From assembly GCF_001687625.2 (NCBI RefSeq), contig NZ_CP016538.2, positions 1,270,501-1,334,500 on the forward strand: DNA of 64,000 nucleotides. The letters are read 5' to 3'. The notes beneath the pieces were generated by a model. That model did no database searches, was not told where the DNA came from, and saw only the letters and a list, made by a program, of their open reading frames with translations. This DNA is from Planococcus maritimus. Lineage in GTDB: Bacteria; Bacillota; Bacilli; Bacillales_A; Planococcaceae. Numbering within the stretch: the stretch's first letter is position 1; every line of letters begins with the position of its first letter. The position numbers and the translations under genes are program-made. Shown here one piece after another: positions 46,971 through 55,456 of the stretch.

Positions 46971-47354
46971 ATGGAAACTATGGGACGTCACGTAATCGCA
47001 GAACTTTGGCAGTGTGATTTTGACAAATTAAACGATATGGACTATATCGAAAAGACTTTTGTTGATGCAGCACTCAAATCAGGTGCGGAAATCCGCGAAG
47101 TCGCTTTTCATAAATTTGCACCACAGGGTGTCAGCGGCGTAGTCATCATTTCGGAATCACACCTGACTATCCACAGCTTCCCGGAACACGGATATGCAAG
47201 TGTAGATGTCTATACTTGTGGAGATCTCGATCCGACCATTGCAGCAGATTACATCGCGCAAGCTTTGAACTCAAAACAGAGCGAAGTAACGGAAGTGCCA
47301 CGCGGCATGGGACCAGTCGGCGCCGGAGCGACAAAAGTATCACTGACGGTGTAA
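46971..47354 (+). CDS. speD: S-adenosylmethionine decarboxylase proenzyme
   Basis: A 127-residue short-form SpeD. It is self-cleaved at the serine in [14 protein letters not shown], producing the pyruvoyl cofactor. It makes decarboxylated AdoMet for spermidine. The strong AAAGGGGGAAA before ATG may be sequestered by the leader. The order gapB-speD matches B. subtilis. SpeE and SpeA are not in the window. Confidence 0.95.
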   Translation: METMGRHVIAELWQCDFDKLNDMDYIEKTFVDAALKSGAEIREVAFHKFAPQGVSGVVIISESHLTIHSFPEHGYASVDVYTCGDLDPTIAADYIAQALNSKQSEVTEVPRGMGPVGAGATKVSLTV

Positions 47355-47378
47355 TGGACCGCTAATAAGGCAAAACAC

Positions 47379-47407
47379 AAGCAGAGGAGAAATTCCTCTG
47401 CTTTTTC
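47379..47407 (+). terminator. speD terminator
   Basis: AGCAGAGGA / TCCTCTGCT with loop GAAAT and TTTTTCT. Confidence 0.88.
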
Positions 47408-47475
47408 TAATGTATAGAGAATATTTTTGTTATACTGTTACTACTAGAAAGAGAATTATCGGGGAGATGTCTACC

Positions 47476-47952
47476 ATGAAATGTCCAGCTTGCCAGCATA
47501 ACGGCACCCGCGTTGTAGATTCGCGGCCAATAGATGAAATGAAATCAATCCGTAGGCGCCGTGAATGCGAAGCGTGCGGTTACCGCTTCACCACATTTGA
47601 GAAAGTGGAGGAAATGCCGCTGATCGTTGTAAAGAAAGATGGCTCCCGTGAAGAGTTCAGCCGCGAAAAAGTATTGCGCGGTTTAATCCGTGCTTGTGAA
47701 AAACGCCCTGTCTCCCTCGATGTGCTTGAAGGCGTCGTTTTCGATATCGAAAAAGAACTTCGCCGGAGCGGCAACCCTGAAGTGAAATCAGAAGAAGTTG
47801 GAGAATTGGTCATGAACCGTTTAGCGGACATCGACGAAGTCGCCTATGTCCGCTTCGCTTCGGTCTATCGCCAGTTTAAAGACATCACAGTCTTCATCGA
47901 CGAGCTGAAGGATCTGCTTGACCGCAATCCTGGCGACAAGGACAGCAAATAA
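47476..47952 (+). CDS. nrdR: Transcriptional regulator NrdR
   Basis: A 158-residue repressor of ribonucleotide reductase genes. The N-terminal zinc ribbon ([11 protein letters not shown]...CEACGYRF) is followed by an ATP-cone (about 47-137) that senses ATP/dATP. The start at 47476 begins exactly at MKCPAC and follows CGGGGAG. It heads the nrdR-dnaB-dnaI operon, as in B. subtilis. Confidence 0.96.
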   Translation: MKCPACQHNGTRVVDSRPIDEMKSIRRRRECEACGYRFTTFEKVEEMPLIVVKKDGSREEFSREKVLRGLIRACEKRPVSLDVLEGVVFDIEKELRRSGNPEVKSEEVGELVMNRLADIDEVAYVRFASVYRQFKDITVFIDELKDLLDRNPGDKDSK

Positions 47953-47964
47953 GGCGGTGACGAA

Positions 47965-49341
47965 ATGACGATATACAAAGAACTGCAGGCCGCTGACTTA
48001 TACCGAATTCGCATGCCGTACCCGTTTTCCAATTATGACCGTCAATTGTTAACACTGCTCTATCAGCCAATGATCGGTTCGGAGGCAATCTCACTTTATT
48101 TGACGTTGTGGGCGGATGGAGAAATGCACACCGCCGATTCCACACATTACAATCTGATGAATACGCTTGGGAAACCAGCCAAGGTGATTTTTGAATCGCG
48201 TATTCAGCTTGAAGCTATCGGTTTGTTAAAAACTTACCGAAAAGACGGAGATGACCGCTCCTTTATTTATGAGCTATGCCCACCGCTCGATCCCAAAACT
48301 TTTTTTGCAGATCCGCTCCTGTCGATGTTCCTGTTCAGTAAAATAGGGGAATCTTCTTATCGCCGTGTTCGCGACCGATTTGTCATTCAAGCACCGATTG
48401 CCGAAGGATACGAAGAAGTATCTAGGACCTTCACGGATATTTTTCAACCCGTGCATGCAAAGTCTGGCTATCCTGCAGATCAAAAAGAGTTAGAGGCACG
48501 AACAGATGGGGAATACGAAATGGAGCAGGATTTCGATTTCGCACTGCTGCGCCAAGGCTTATCCGAACAACTCGTGCCAAAGCGTGTATTAACGCCTGGC
48601 ATCCGTCATTTTATCGCCAAATTGTCTTTCCTTTATGGGTTCGGGCCCTTGGAAATGCAAAAAGTGGTGTTGTTGGCGATTGAAGATGACTACCGGATTG
48701 ATGAGGACGGGCTGCGTAAAGCCGCTTCGGACTATTATAAAATGACCGTAACGACGACTGCACCGAAACTTGAGCCAATCAAAAAGGCAGAGCCAAAAGT
48801 GCAGGAGCAAAAGCTGGACTCGCAACAAGCGCCGATCAATAAAGAAGACGAATTGATTGCTTATTTGGAATCGGCATCGCCGCTCCAAGTGTTGCGCGAT
48901 ATTGCGAATGGCAAAGAGCCGCTGCCGGCCGATGTGCAATTGGCGAACCAGCTCGTGACACAGCATGGCATGGAGCCGGCTGTCGTCAATGTATTGCTTC
49001 AATACGTCTTATTGCGGACAGATATGAAACTGACAAAAGCGTATGTAGAAAAAATTGCATCGCATTGGCTCAGAAAAAATGTCACGACAGCTAAACAGGC
49101 GATGGAATTTGCACGCATCGAGCATACGCAGTACATGAAATGGAAAAACGAATCAGGCGCCACGCCTAAGAAATCGGCATCTTCCGGCCGGAAACCGATC
49201 CGCGAAGAAAAGCTGCCTGAATGGTTCAATAAGAAAGACGAAGTGGAAACGCCGTCTCAAGGAACATCAAGCGAACAACTCGAACAGGAAAAACAAAAAT
49301 TGCTGGCGAAGCTTGCGTTGAAGAAAAGGAAGGGTGATTAG
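47965..49341 (+). CDS. dnaB: Replication initiation and membrane attachment protein DnaB
   Basis: A 458-residue helicase-loading protein of Firmicutes (not the E. coli DnaB helicase). N-terminal winged-helix-like region (about 1-180), a DDBH1/DDBH2-type region around 300-400 (QVLRDIANGKEPLPAD) and a charged C-terminus. With DnaD and DnaI it loads the DnaC helicase at oriC and at restart sites. It follows nrdR by 12 bases with GGCGGTGA as the RBS and abuts dnaI. Confidence 0.94.
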   Translation: MTIYKELQAADLYRIRMPYPFSNYDRQLLTLLYQPMIGSEAISLYLTLWADGEMHTADSTHYNLMNTLGKPAKVIFESRIQLEAIGLLKTYRKDGDDRSFIYELCPPLDPKTFFADPLLSMFLFSKIGESSYRRVRDRFVIQAPIAEGYEEVSRTFTDIFQPVHAKSGYPADQKELEARTDGEYEMEQDFDFALLRQGLSEQLVPKRVLTPGIRHFIAKLSFLYGFGPLEMQKVVLLAIEDDYRIDEDGLRKAASDYYKMTVTTTAPKLEPIKKAEPKVQEQKLDSQQAPINKEDELIAYLESASPLQVLRDIANGKEPLPADVQLANQLVTQHGMEPAVVNVLLQYVLLRTDMKLTKAYVEKIASHWLRKNVTTAKQAMEFARIEHTQYMKWKNESGATPKKSASSGRKPIREEKLPEWFNKKDEVETPSQGTSSEQLEQEKQKLLAKLALKKRKGD

Positions 49342-50280
49342 ATGGAACCGATTCGTGAAACGATGAAGCGAGTGGTCAATGCGCCCTCATTTTCCGAGCG
49401 CTATGATGCGATGAAAAAAGAAGTGCTGGAACATCCAGGGGTCCTTAAATTCCTTAAAGAACACGAAGAGGAAATTGACGGCCCGACAGTGGAAAAAGGC
49501 ATGGGCAAGCTTTACGAGTATATTGACCAGTCGCATGACTGCAATAAATGCCCTAATCTTGGTGGCTGCATCAATCATTTAAAAGGATTCGAACCAAACC
49601 TCGTATTGGAACGCGGCAATATTGGCATCTCGTACACCAAATGCCGCTTAAAAACTGCAGAAGACAACAAACGCCATGCATCCTCTTTGATCCACAGCAT
49701 GTATATGCCAAAAGAAGTCATGGCGGCGCGAATTGAAAACTTTGAGCTGGACGACCGGCGTCTGCCTGCTTTCCGAGCAGTCGATGAATTTCTGGAAAAA
49801 TCGACAGGCCCTGATTCGCTGCCGGAAAAAGGCTTATACCTGTACGGGAAATTCGGTACCGGAAAATCATATTTGCTAAGTGCTGTCGCGAATGAACTGG
49901 CGGAAATCAATGTCAAAACGGTTCTCGTATTCGTGCCGGAATTTATGCGCGAGATGAAGCAAGCAATCGGTGACCATACCTTGCAGGAGAAAATCGAATA
50001 CGTTAAAAAAGCCGATGTGCTGATGCTTGATGACATCGGAGCTGAGGCAATGTCGAGCTGGACACGTGACGAAGTGCTTGGCACGATTCTGCATTATCGG
50101 ATGGCGGAGAGATTGCCGACATTCATGAGCTCAAACTTCAGCTATTCAGAACTCGCGCACCATTTAACGTACTCACAGCGTGGCGAGAAAGAAGACTTGA
50201 AAGCAGCGCGCATCATGGAGCGTATCGAGACATTGACCGTCCCGGTAAAACTAGAAGGCGAAAACCGTCGCAACAAATAA
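49342..50280 (+). CDS. dnaI: Primosomal protein DnaI (helicase loader)
   Basis: A 312-residue AAA+ ATPase. The N-terminal helicase-binding domain contains a zinc site (CNKCPNLGGC...TKC), the C-terminal domain Walker A GKFGTGKSYLL and Walker B VLMLDDIGAE. It loads the replicative helicase. It starts immediately after the dnaB stop (TAG ATG) with GGGTGA as RBS. Confidence 0.96.
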   Translation: MEPIRETMKRVVNAPSFSERYDAMKKEVLEHPGVLKFLKEHEEEIDGPTVEKGMGKLYEYIDQSHDCNKCPNLGGCINHLKGFEPNLVLERGNIGISYTKCRLKTAEDNKRHASSLIHSMYMPKEVMAARIENFELDDRRLPAFRAVDEFLEKSTGPDSLPEKGLYLYGKFGTGKSYLLSAVANELAEINVKTVLVFVPEFMREMKQAIGDHTLQEKIEYVKKADVLMLDDIGAEAMSSWTRDEVLGTILHYRMAERLPTFMSSNFSYSELAHHLTYSQRGEKEDLKAARIMERIETLTVPVKLEGENRRNK

Positions 50281-50289
50281 TAGAAACTA

Positions 50290-50318
50290 TTGCCTTTTGA
50301 TTTTTTTCATCGTATAGT
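50290..50318 (+). promoter_or_regulatory. Sigma-A-type promoter of thrS leader
   Basis: TTGCCT, 17 bases, TATAGT, 10 bases after the dnaI stop and about 25 bases before the T-box stem I. Confidence 0.6.
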
Positions 50319-50344
50319 AAGAAACATCAATATTGATTTACATG

Positions 50345-50586
50345 CATTGACAAGGACATGAGCCTTTTCGCGCGGCACACAGAGAGGGAAGACACGGCTG
50401 AAAGCTTCCCGGCACAGCGATTTGGTTTACCCCCTTCGAGCAGCGCCTGCGAACTCTAGTAGCAGGTGACGGTACCGGCCTGTTAGCCGATGCAGAGCTT
50501 CATTTCGCGCGCGAAAAACTTACGCGGAAGAGAAGAAGGGTGGAACCACGAACAGAGCTTCGTCCCTTTTGGGATGGGGCTTTTTG
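50345..50586 (+). promoter_or_regulatory. T-box leader of thrS with terminator
   Basis: The leader has AG-bulge-type CAGAGAGGGAAGACA, a distal loop region GGCTGAAAGC, the T-box sequence AAGGGTGGAACCACG (50537-50550) and a terminator with AGCTTCGTCCC / GGATGGGGCT followed by Ts (50554-50585). An ACC at 50474-50476 is a possible threonine specifier codon; this is tentative. Uncharged tRNA-Thr would favour the antiterminator and expression of thrS. Confidence 0.9.
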
Positions 50587-50609
50587 TGTGGAAAAAAAGA
50601 AAAGCGAAG

Positions 50610-50783
50610 GCAGCCGAAAGCAGAAGCTAAGCTAAGAACGCGACGTCCTGTCGCAACGCTTAGCTGACCCACATCCTGTGGGCCTCAGACAGGCTTAAGA
50701 CGCATTGGCGAAGCGGCGCTTTATGCCGCACAGCCAGGGTGGCTTGAGATCCCGAGGAGCTAAGTGCTGAAGCTAGACACCAA
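50610..50783. repeat. Structured repeat family B, copy 1 (in thrS leader)
   Basis: GAAAAGCGAAG opens and GCTAGACA closes a 174-bp segment that aligns with 53799-53920 through GACAGGC(T/A)TAAGACG, GCGCTTT(A/T)TGCCGCACAG and CCCGAG(G/A)A. This copy has an extra arm with small hairpins GCGAC-GTCCT-GTCGC and CCCACA-TCC-TGTGGG, plus an outer AGCTAAG / CTTAGCT stem. A third similar one, CGAACCA-GACCCTG-TGGTTCG, follows at 50798-50818. It lies between the T-box terminator and the thrS RBS, so it is transcribed into the thrS mRNA. Confidence 0.7.
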
Positions 50784-50855
50784 GAAAACCGGAAGCGGCG
50801 AACCAGACCCTGTGGTTCGGCCCATCCACCCAAACCATTTAAAGGAGAGATTCAC

Positions 50856-52784
50856 ATGGCAGACATGATTCACTTAACATTCCCAGACGGCGCAGTAAAA
50901 GAGTTCGCCAAAGGAACATCCACTGAAGAAATTGCACAATCGATCAGCCCGGGTCTTCGCAAAAAAGCAGTAGCAGGAAAGCTTTCCGGCCAGTTGGTTG
51001 ATTTGAAAGCTCCTCTTGAAGAAAACGGCGACATTGCAATCATCACACCAGAATCCGAGGAAGCGTTGGAAGTACTTCGCCACAGCTCTGCGCATTTGAT
51101 GGCACAAGCAGTCAAGCGCCTGTATCCGGATGCCAAACTTGGTGTGGGGCCGGTTATTGAAAATGGCTTTTACTATGATATTGATACAGAGTCAGCCATC
51201 ACAGCCGAAGACTTGCCAGTCATCGAAAAAGAAATGAAGAAAATCATCAACGAAAACTTGGACATTGTCCGTGTAGAAGTGTCCAGAAATGAAGCGCAGC
51301 AACGTTTTGAAGCAATCAGCGATCCTTATAAATTAGAGTTGCTTGAAGCGATTCCAGAAGATGAGCAAGTGTCGATCTACGAACAAGGCGAATTCTTCGA
51401 CTTGTGCCGCGGCATACATGTCCCGTCCACTGGCAAACTGAAAGAATTTAAATTATTGAGTGTTGCTGGTGCATACTGGCGCGGCAATAGCGACAATAAA
51501 ATGCTGCAGCGCATTTACGGCACTGCATTCTTCAAGAAAGAAGAATTGAAAGCACATCTTGACATGCTCGAGGAAGCGAAAGAGCGCGACCACCGTAAAA
51601 TCGGCAAAGAACTCAATTTGTTCATGAACTCCCAAAAAGTTGGACAAGGCTTGCCGATGTGGCTGCCAAAAGGCGCAACAATCCGCCGCATCATCGAACG
51701 CTATATCGTCGATAAAGAAGAACGCATGGGCTATGACCATGTGTATACGCCAGTGATGGGCAGTGTCGAATTGTACAAGACAAGCGGCCACTGGGACCAT
51801 TATCAGGAAAATATGTTCCCAGTTATGCAGATGGACAATGAAGATCTAGTCCTGCGCCCAATGAACTGCCCGCACCATATGATGATCTATAAACAAGGCA
51901 TCCATTCTTATCGTCAATTGCCGATCCGCATCGCGGAACTGGGGCTTATGCATCGCTACGAGATGTCAGGTGCTTTGTCTGGACTTCAGCGCGTGCGCGG
52001 CATGACATTGAACGACGCTCACTTGTTTGTGCGCCCAGACCAAATCAAAGAAGAATTCAAACGCGTCGTCAATCTTGTTATCGAAGTTTATAAAGATTTC
52101 GATTTGAAGGATTATTCGTTCCGCGTGTCGTATCGCGACCCGGCCGATAAAGAGAAATATTACGATGATGATGCGATGTGGGACCGTGCACAATCGATGT
52201 TGAAAGAAGCGATGGACGAGCTTGGCCTTGATTACTTCGAAGCAGAAGGCGAAGCGGCGTTTTACGGACCGAAACTTGATGTCCAAGTAAAAACTGCGCT
52301 CGGCAAAGAAGAGACATTGTCGACTGTTCAACTTGATTTCTTGTTGCCGGAAAAATTCGATTTAACGTATATTGGCGAAGACGGCAAGCAGCATCGCCCG
52401 GTCGTCATTCACCGCGGCGTCGTCTCGACAATGGAACGTTTTGTCGCATTCTTGATAGAAGAATACAAAGGTGCATTCCCAACATGGCTCGCACCGGTCC
52501 AAGTGGAGATCATCCCGGTGTCGCTCGATGTCCACAGCGAATACGCAAAAGAGCTTCAAGAGAAAATGCAGCAGCATAAACTTCGCGTCGATATCGATGA
52601 GCGGGACGAAAAACTCGGCTACAAGATCCGCGAAGCGCAAATGCAGAAAGTTCCATATATGCTCGTTATTGGCGACAAGGAACTGGAAAGCGGATCCGTT
52701 AATGTCCGTAAATACGGCGAGCAGAACTCGGAGAGCATGCCATTTGAGGACTTCGTCAAACTCGTGCAATCCGAACTTCGCTAA
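50856..52784 (+). CDS. thrS: Threonyl-tRNA synthetase
   Basis: A 642-residue class II synthetase. N-terminal TGS domain (about 5-65), the editing domain with [17 protein letters not shown], and the catalytic core with motif 2 [10 protein letters not shown] (zinc cysteine) and motif 3 region; the C-terminal anticodon-binding domain follows [19 protein letters not shown] precedes the ATG. Expression is set by the T-box leader. Confidence 0.97.
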   Translation: MADMIHLTFPDGAVKEFAKGTSTEEIAQSISPGLRKKAVAGKLSGQLVDLKAPLEENGDIAIITPESEEALEVLRHSSAHLMAQAVKRLYPDAKLGVGPVIENGFYYDIDTESAITAEDLPVIEKEMKKIINENLDIVRVEVSRNEAQQRFEAISDPYKLELLEAIPEDEQVSIYEQGEFFDLCRGIHVPSTGKLKEFKLLSVAGAYWRGNSDNKMLQRIYGTAFFKKEELKAHLDMLEEAKERDHRKIGKELNLFMNSQKVGQGLPMWLPKGATIRRIIERYIVDKEERMGYDHVYTPVMGSVELYKTSGHWDHYQENMFPVMQMDNEDLVLRPMNCPHHMMIYKQGIHSYRQLPIRIAELGLMHRYEMSGALSGLQRVRGMTLNDAHLFVRPDQIKEEFKRVVNLVIEVYKDFDLKDYSFRVSYRDPADKEKYYDDDAMWDRAQSMLKEAMDELGLDYFEAEGEAAFYGPKLDVQVKTALGKEETLSTVQLDFLLPEKFDLTYIGEDGKQHRPVVIHRGVVSTMERFVAFLIEEYKGAFPTWLAPVQVEIIPVSLDVHSEYAKELQEKMQQHKLRVDIDERDEKLGYKIREAQMQKVPYMLVIGDKELESGSVNVRKYGEQNSESMPFEDFVKLVQSELR

Positions 52785-52789
52785 AAGGC

Positions 52790-52818
52790 TTGACAGTAAA
52801 AAGACTGCGTGCTATTCT
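52790..52818 (+). promoter_or_regulatory. Strong sigma-A promoter of infC-rpmI-rplT
   Basis: TTGACA, exactly 17 bases, TATTCT. The -35 lies 5 bases after the thrS stop codon. Confidence 0.85.
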
Positions 52819-52824
52819 TATTTA

Positions 52825-52976
52825 GGTTATTGAATACTTATATGTGCAAGCAGGAGCGCCCGCTTCTCACCTGATCGACCGATTGTTGGCAGGTAGACAC
52901 GATTTTGACTTTTACACGCTTAGCGTGCTGTCATATTACGGCGGGCGAACTCCTCGGGGTTCGCCCGCTTTTTGTT
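52825..52976 (+). promoter_or_regulatory. L20-type leader and attenuator terminator
   Basis: The transcript leader before infC is about 220 bases. It ends in a strong terminator, GCGGGCGAAC / GTTCGCCCGC with five Ts (52941-52973). In B. subtilis the infC leader is bound by ribosomal protein L20 (RplT), causing termination. Context and the terminator place are the same here; I infer an L20 leader but did not map the binding site. Confidence 0.75.
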
Positions 52977-53047
52977 TGTACCTGTAAACCGGATCGACCG
53001 GTTCACACATTTAAGCTATTCGCGACACTACCCGGAGGTGGATCATT

Positions 53048-53566
53048 ATTAGCAGAGACAACAATGTAAACGAAGGCATTCGTGCACGTGAATTACGAGT
53101 TATTGACCAAAATGGTGAACAGCTCGGTATTAAATCACGCAACGAGGCGCTCGAGATTGCAACCCGTGCCAACCTGGACCTAGTGCTTGTGGCTCCTCAA
53201 GCTAAGCCACCGGTCGCACGGATCATGGACCACGGCAAGTTCAAGTTTGAACAGCAGAAAAAAGAGCGCGAAATTCGTAAAAACCAAAAAATCATCAATG
53301 TGAAAGAGGTTCGTTTGAGCCCAGGCATCGATGATCACGACTTTAACACGAAGCTCCGCAATGCCATCAAATTCCTTGAAAAAGGCGACAAAGTGAAAGC
53401 TTCAATCCGTTTCAAAGGCCGTGCAATTACGCACAAAGAAATCGGACAACGCGTCCTTGAGCGCTTCGCAGAAGAGTGCAAGGAAGTCGCAACGATTGAA
53501 CAGCGCCCGAAAATGGAAGGCCGCAGCATGTTCTTGATGCTGAACCCGGTTAACGAGAAGGAATAA
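53048..53566 (+). CDS. infC: Translation initiation factor IF-3 (ATT start)
   Basis: A 172-residue IF3. The frame is open upstream of the first conventional start (GTG at 53183), back to ATT at 53048, and gives the conserved N-terminus [29 protein letters not shown] lies 7 bases before this ATT. An ATT/AUU start is a known feature of infC, used for autoregulation because IF3 rejects non-standard starts. The C-terminal domain has the [19 protein letters not shown] motif. Another ATT sits 3 bases upstream. Confidence 0.92.
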   Translation: MSRDNNVNEGIRARELRVIDQNGEQLGIKSRNEALEIATRANLDLVLVAPQAKPPVARIMDHGKFKFEQQKKEREIRKNQKIINVKEVRLSPGIDDHDFNTKLRNAIKFLEKGDKVKASIRFKGRAITHKEIGQRVLERFAEECKEVATIEQRPKMEGRSMFLMLNPVNEKE

Positions 53567-53594
53567 TAGCATAATTGTTTAGGAGGAACCCGAA

Positions 53595-53795
53595 ATGCCG
53601 AAAATGAAAAGCCACAGTGGAGCGTCTAAACGCTTCAAGAAAACTGGAACTGGTAAAGTAAAACGCAACCGTTCCCACACAAGCCACTTGTTCGCAAACA
53701 AGTCTACTAAGCAAAAACGTAAGCTCCGTAAGGGCTCATTGGTTTCTGCAGGCGACTTGAAACGCATCAAATCATTGATCTACAACATGAAATAA
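53595..53795 (+). CDS. rpmI: 50S ribosomal protein L35
   Basis: A 66-residue, very basic protein, with the L35 opening [26 protein letters not shown] precedes the ATG. It is the middle gene of infC-rpmI-rplT. A repeat sequence separates it from rplT. Confidence 0.97.
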   Translation: MPKMKSHSGASKRFKKTGTGKVKRNRSHTSHLFANKSTKQKRKLRKGSLVSAGDLKRIKSLIYNMK

Positions 53796-53798
53796 GAA

Positions 53799-53920
53799 CG
53801 AAAAGCGAAAACGGCCGGTTAGATTCGACAGGCATAAGACGAAGAGGCAAAGCAGCGCTTTTGCCGCACAGTCGCTTTGGCTTATGACCCCGAGAATCTA
53901 GGCGCTGCAGTCTAGACAAC
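53799..53920. repeat. Structured repeat family B, copy 2 (between rpmI and rplT)
   Basis: About 122 bp, from GAAAAGCGAAAAC to GTCTAGACA. Inverted pieces nest: TAGATTC/GAATCTA outermost, CATAAG/CTTATG next, and GGCAAAG...CTTTTGCC inner. It aligns with 50610-50783. It sits in the 178-base rpmI-rplT gap, where the gap in B. subtilis is short, so it must be read through in the ribosomal protein mRNA. Confidence 0.75.
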
Positions 53921-53973
53921 ACCAACAACTACAAAAATCGAATTTTTCATATTCAAGCAGGAGGTAATTCAAT

Positions 53974-54330
53974 ATGCCACGCGTAAAAGGCGGAACAGTG
54001 ACGCGCAAGCGTCGTAAAAGAGTATTAAAATTAGCTAAAGGTTATTACGGTTCTAAACACTTACTATTTAAAGTAGCGAACCAACAAGTCATGAAGTCAG
54101 GTAACTATGCTTACCGTGACCGTCGCAACAAAAAACGTGATTTCCGCAAATTGTGGATCACACGTATCAACGCAGCAGCTCGTTTGAATGATATTTCTTA
54201 CAGCCGCTTGATGCACGGATTGAAACTTGCCGGTATCGACATCAACCGCAAAATGCTAGCTGAAATTGCTGTATCTGATGCAGCTGCTTTCACAGCTTTG
54301 GTTGACCAAGCGAAAAAAGCTTCTAACTAA
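53974..54330 (+). CDS. rplT: 50S ribosomal protein L20
   Basis: A 118-residue basic protein with [19 protein letters not shown] and the [20 protein letters not shown] block. It binds 23S rRNA early in assembly and, in B. subtilis, represses its own operon. CAGGAGGT precedes the ATG. A terminator follows. Confidence 0.97.
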   Translation: MPRVKGGTVTRKRRKRVLKLAKGYYGSKHLLFKVANQQVMKSGNYAYRDRRNKKRDFRKLWITRINAAARLNDISYSRLMHGLKLAGIDINRKMLAEIAVSDAAAFTALVDQAKKASN

Positions 54331-54361
54331 TTCACGCTGGGCCTTGCGCCTGGTTCGATAG

Positions 54362-54394
54362 AAAAAAGGTCGGCTTCTTAGCTGGCCTTTTTTT
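54362..54394 (+). terminator. rplT terminator
   Basis: AAAAAAGGTC-G-GCTTCTTAGC-TGGCCTTTTTTT hairpin with a small imperfect stem, then T-run. Confidence 0.8.
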
Positions 54395-54420
54395 ATTGAT
54401 AGCACTCAGGAGGGGAAAGT

Positions 54421-54684
54421 ATGATCACTTTGGCAGCTTATTTCGCGGCTATGTCGAGTTTTGCCTTTATCATGATGTGGGCCGATAAACGCCAAGCACA
54501 GTCGCGTGGTCCACGTATTCCTGAAAAACGTTTATGGTTGGTTGCGGTAATTGGCGGCGGCATCGGTGCATACGCAGGGATGATGCTATTCCGCCACAAG
54601 ACCAAGCACACGAATTTCCGCGTTGGGTTTTTTATCCTTGCCCTGATACAGGCTAGCTTGCTCGTGTGGCTCGCGGTAGCATAA
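54421..54684 (+). CDS. ysdA: DUF1294 membrane protein YsdA
   Basis: An 87-residue protein with three hydrophobic segments and the DUF1294 pattern MWADKRQAQ...RIPEKRLWLVAVIGGGIGAY. Function unknown. It follows rplT as in B. subtilis. AGGAGGGG precedes the ATG. A terminator duplicated by element A2 lies directly after its stop. Confidence 0.88.
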   Translation: MITLAAYFAAMSSFAFIMMWADKRQAQSRGPRIPEKRLWLVAVIGGGIGAYAGMMLFRHKTKHTNFRVGFFILALIQASLLVWLAVA

Positions 54685-54719
54685 GAAAAGAGGGAGAAGC
54701 TCAGGCTTCTCCCTCTTTT
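54685..54719. terminator. ysdA terminator, left direct repeat of element A2
   Basis: A 35-base palindromic terminator (AAAAGAGGGAGAAGC / GCTTCTCCCTCTTTT around TCAG-type loop) begins at the stop of ysdA. The same 35 bases occur at 54959-54993. Confidence 0.9.
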
Positions 54720-54958
54720 CAGAGTGTTGAAGAAGTCTATGGTTCGCTCTCAACTATCAAAAAAAGTGTCTTTTTCTGTTTTCAACAGTCAATGACTTCT
54801 CTAAGTATTTGGAGAAGCGTTCGCTCGACTCCAGTGGTAAAGCGAGACGACCGAGACCCCGCAAGACGCGAAGCGGCTGAGGAGGCTTGGGCGCGAGCCC
54901 ACGGAAAGCGAGCGATGAGCTTCGGAAAATACGGGTTCTTAGCTTTCTCGACAACATG
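54720..54958. mobile_element. MITE-like element, family A copy 2
   Basis: A 239-bp relative of 25438-25673. Shared parts are CAGAGTGTTGAAGAAGTCTAT at the left end, CTCTAAGTATTTG, an 83-bp identical core and TTTCTCGACAAC at the right end; a block of about 60 bp near the left end is diverged. No transposase or convincing ORF; the plus-strand open frame crossing it (54666-55025) runs over repeats and hairpins and is not supported. It is bracketed by exact 35-bp terminator duplications. Confidence 0.8.
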
Positions 54959-54993
54959 GAAAAGAGGGAGAAGCTCAGGCTTCTCCCTCTTTT
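54959..54993. terminator. Right direct repeat of element A2, ysdB terminator
   Basis: An exact 35-base copy of 54685-54719. The last six codons and stop of the minus-strand ysdB lie in it, so the ancestral site was a single terminator shared by the convergent ysdA and ysdB. Confidence 0.9.
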
Positions 54994-55367
54994 TTCATCA
55001 ATTGTTCAATTGGGCTTTTCCATGAAATGTCTGCATCTGGATAATTCATGCGGATTTCCTTCTCCAAGAATTGAAAATCCTCTTTAGAGAAGCCAATAAG
55101 CTTGTCAGGCGATTCGGTCCAGACAAAAATCGAGACGACGTCAAATGCTTCTTTTGTGGTCCCTAAATATTTCTCTCCTTCGAAAAGAACACCTCGCAAA
55201 GCAATGAAAAAATTCTTGCGAACGTTCTTGACGTCGTCATGGAAATAATAAGTGCCGGATTCAAGCGCTGCGTCAAGCTTACGCTTCGGGTCGAAAATGA
55301 ATTTGAGGAGACGGTAGAACATGTAAATGATCAAGGCGATGATGATCAAACGGATCAAAAATGCCAT
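54975..55367 (-). CDS. ysdB: Sigma-W pathway protein YsdB
   Basis: A 130-residue protein with one N-terminal membrane segment (about residues 3-25, FLIRLIIIALIIYMFYRLLKF) and a soluble domain. It resembles B. subtilis YsdB, a sigma-W-controlled protein of unknown function. A perfect sigma-W-type promoter is found on its upstream side. In B. subtilis ysdB lies in the same neighbourhood (ysdA-ysdB-ysdC). Confidence 0.85.
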   Translation of the reverse strand: MAFLIRLIIIALIIYMFYRLLKFIFDPKRKLDAALESGTYYFHDDVKNVRKNFFIALRGVLFEGEKYLGTTKEAFDVVSIFVWTESPDKLIGFSKEDFQFLEKEIRMNYPDADISWKSPIEQLMKKEGEA

Positions 55368-55403
55368 CGGATTGCCCCCTTATCAAGATAGTCTTGTGTA
55401 TAA

Positions 55404-55429
55404 TACGTAACAGAAGCTTGGAAGTTTCA
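55404..55429 (-). promoter_or_regulatory. Sigma-W-type promoter of ysdB
   Basis: On the reverse strand TGAAAC, 16 bases, CGTA, 37 bases before ysdB. It equals the sppA promoter in spacing and core motifs. Confidence 0.85.
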
Positions 55430-55456
55430 CTAATTTCAAGGAAAAGGAGAAAGTCT

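Noticed and set aside
53183-53566. GTG at 53183 as the infC start
   Set aside because: It lies inside the conserved IF3 N-terminal domain; the frame is open to an ATT preceded by a strong SD.
54666-55025. Plus-strand 119-residue frame across element A2 as a gene
   Set aside because: It runs through two terminator hairpins and the repeat, starts inside ysdA, has no RBS and resembles no family.
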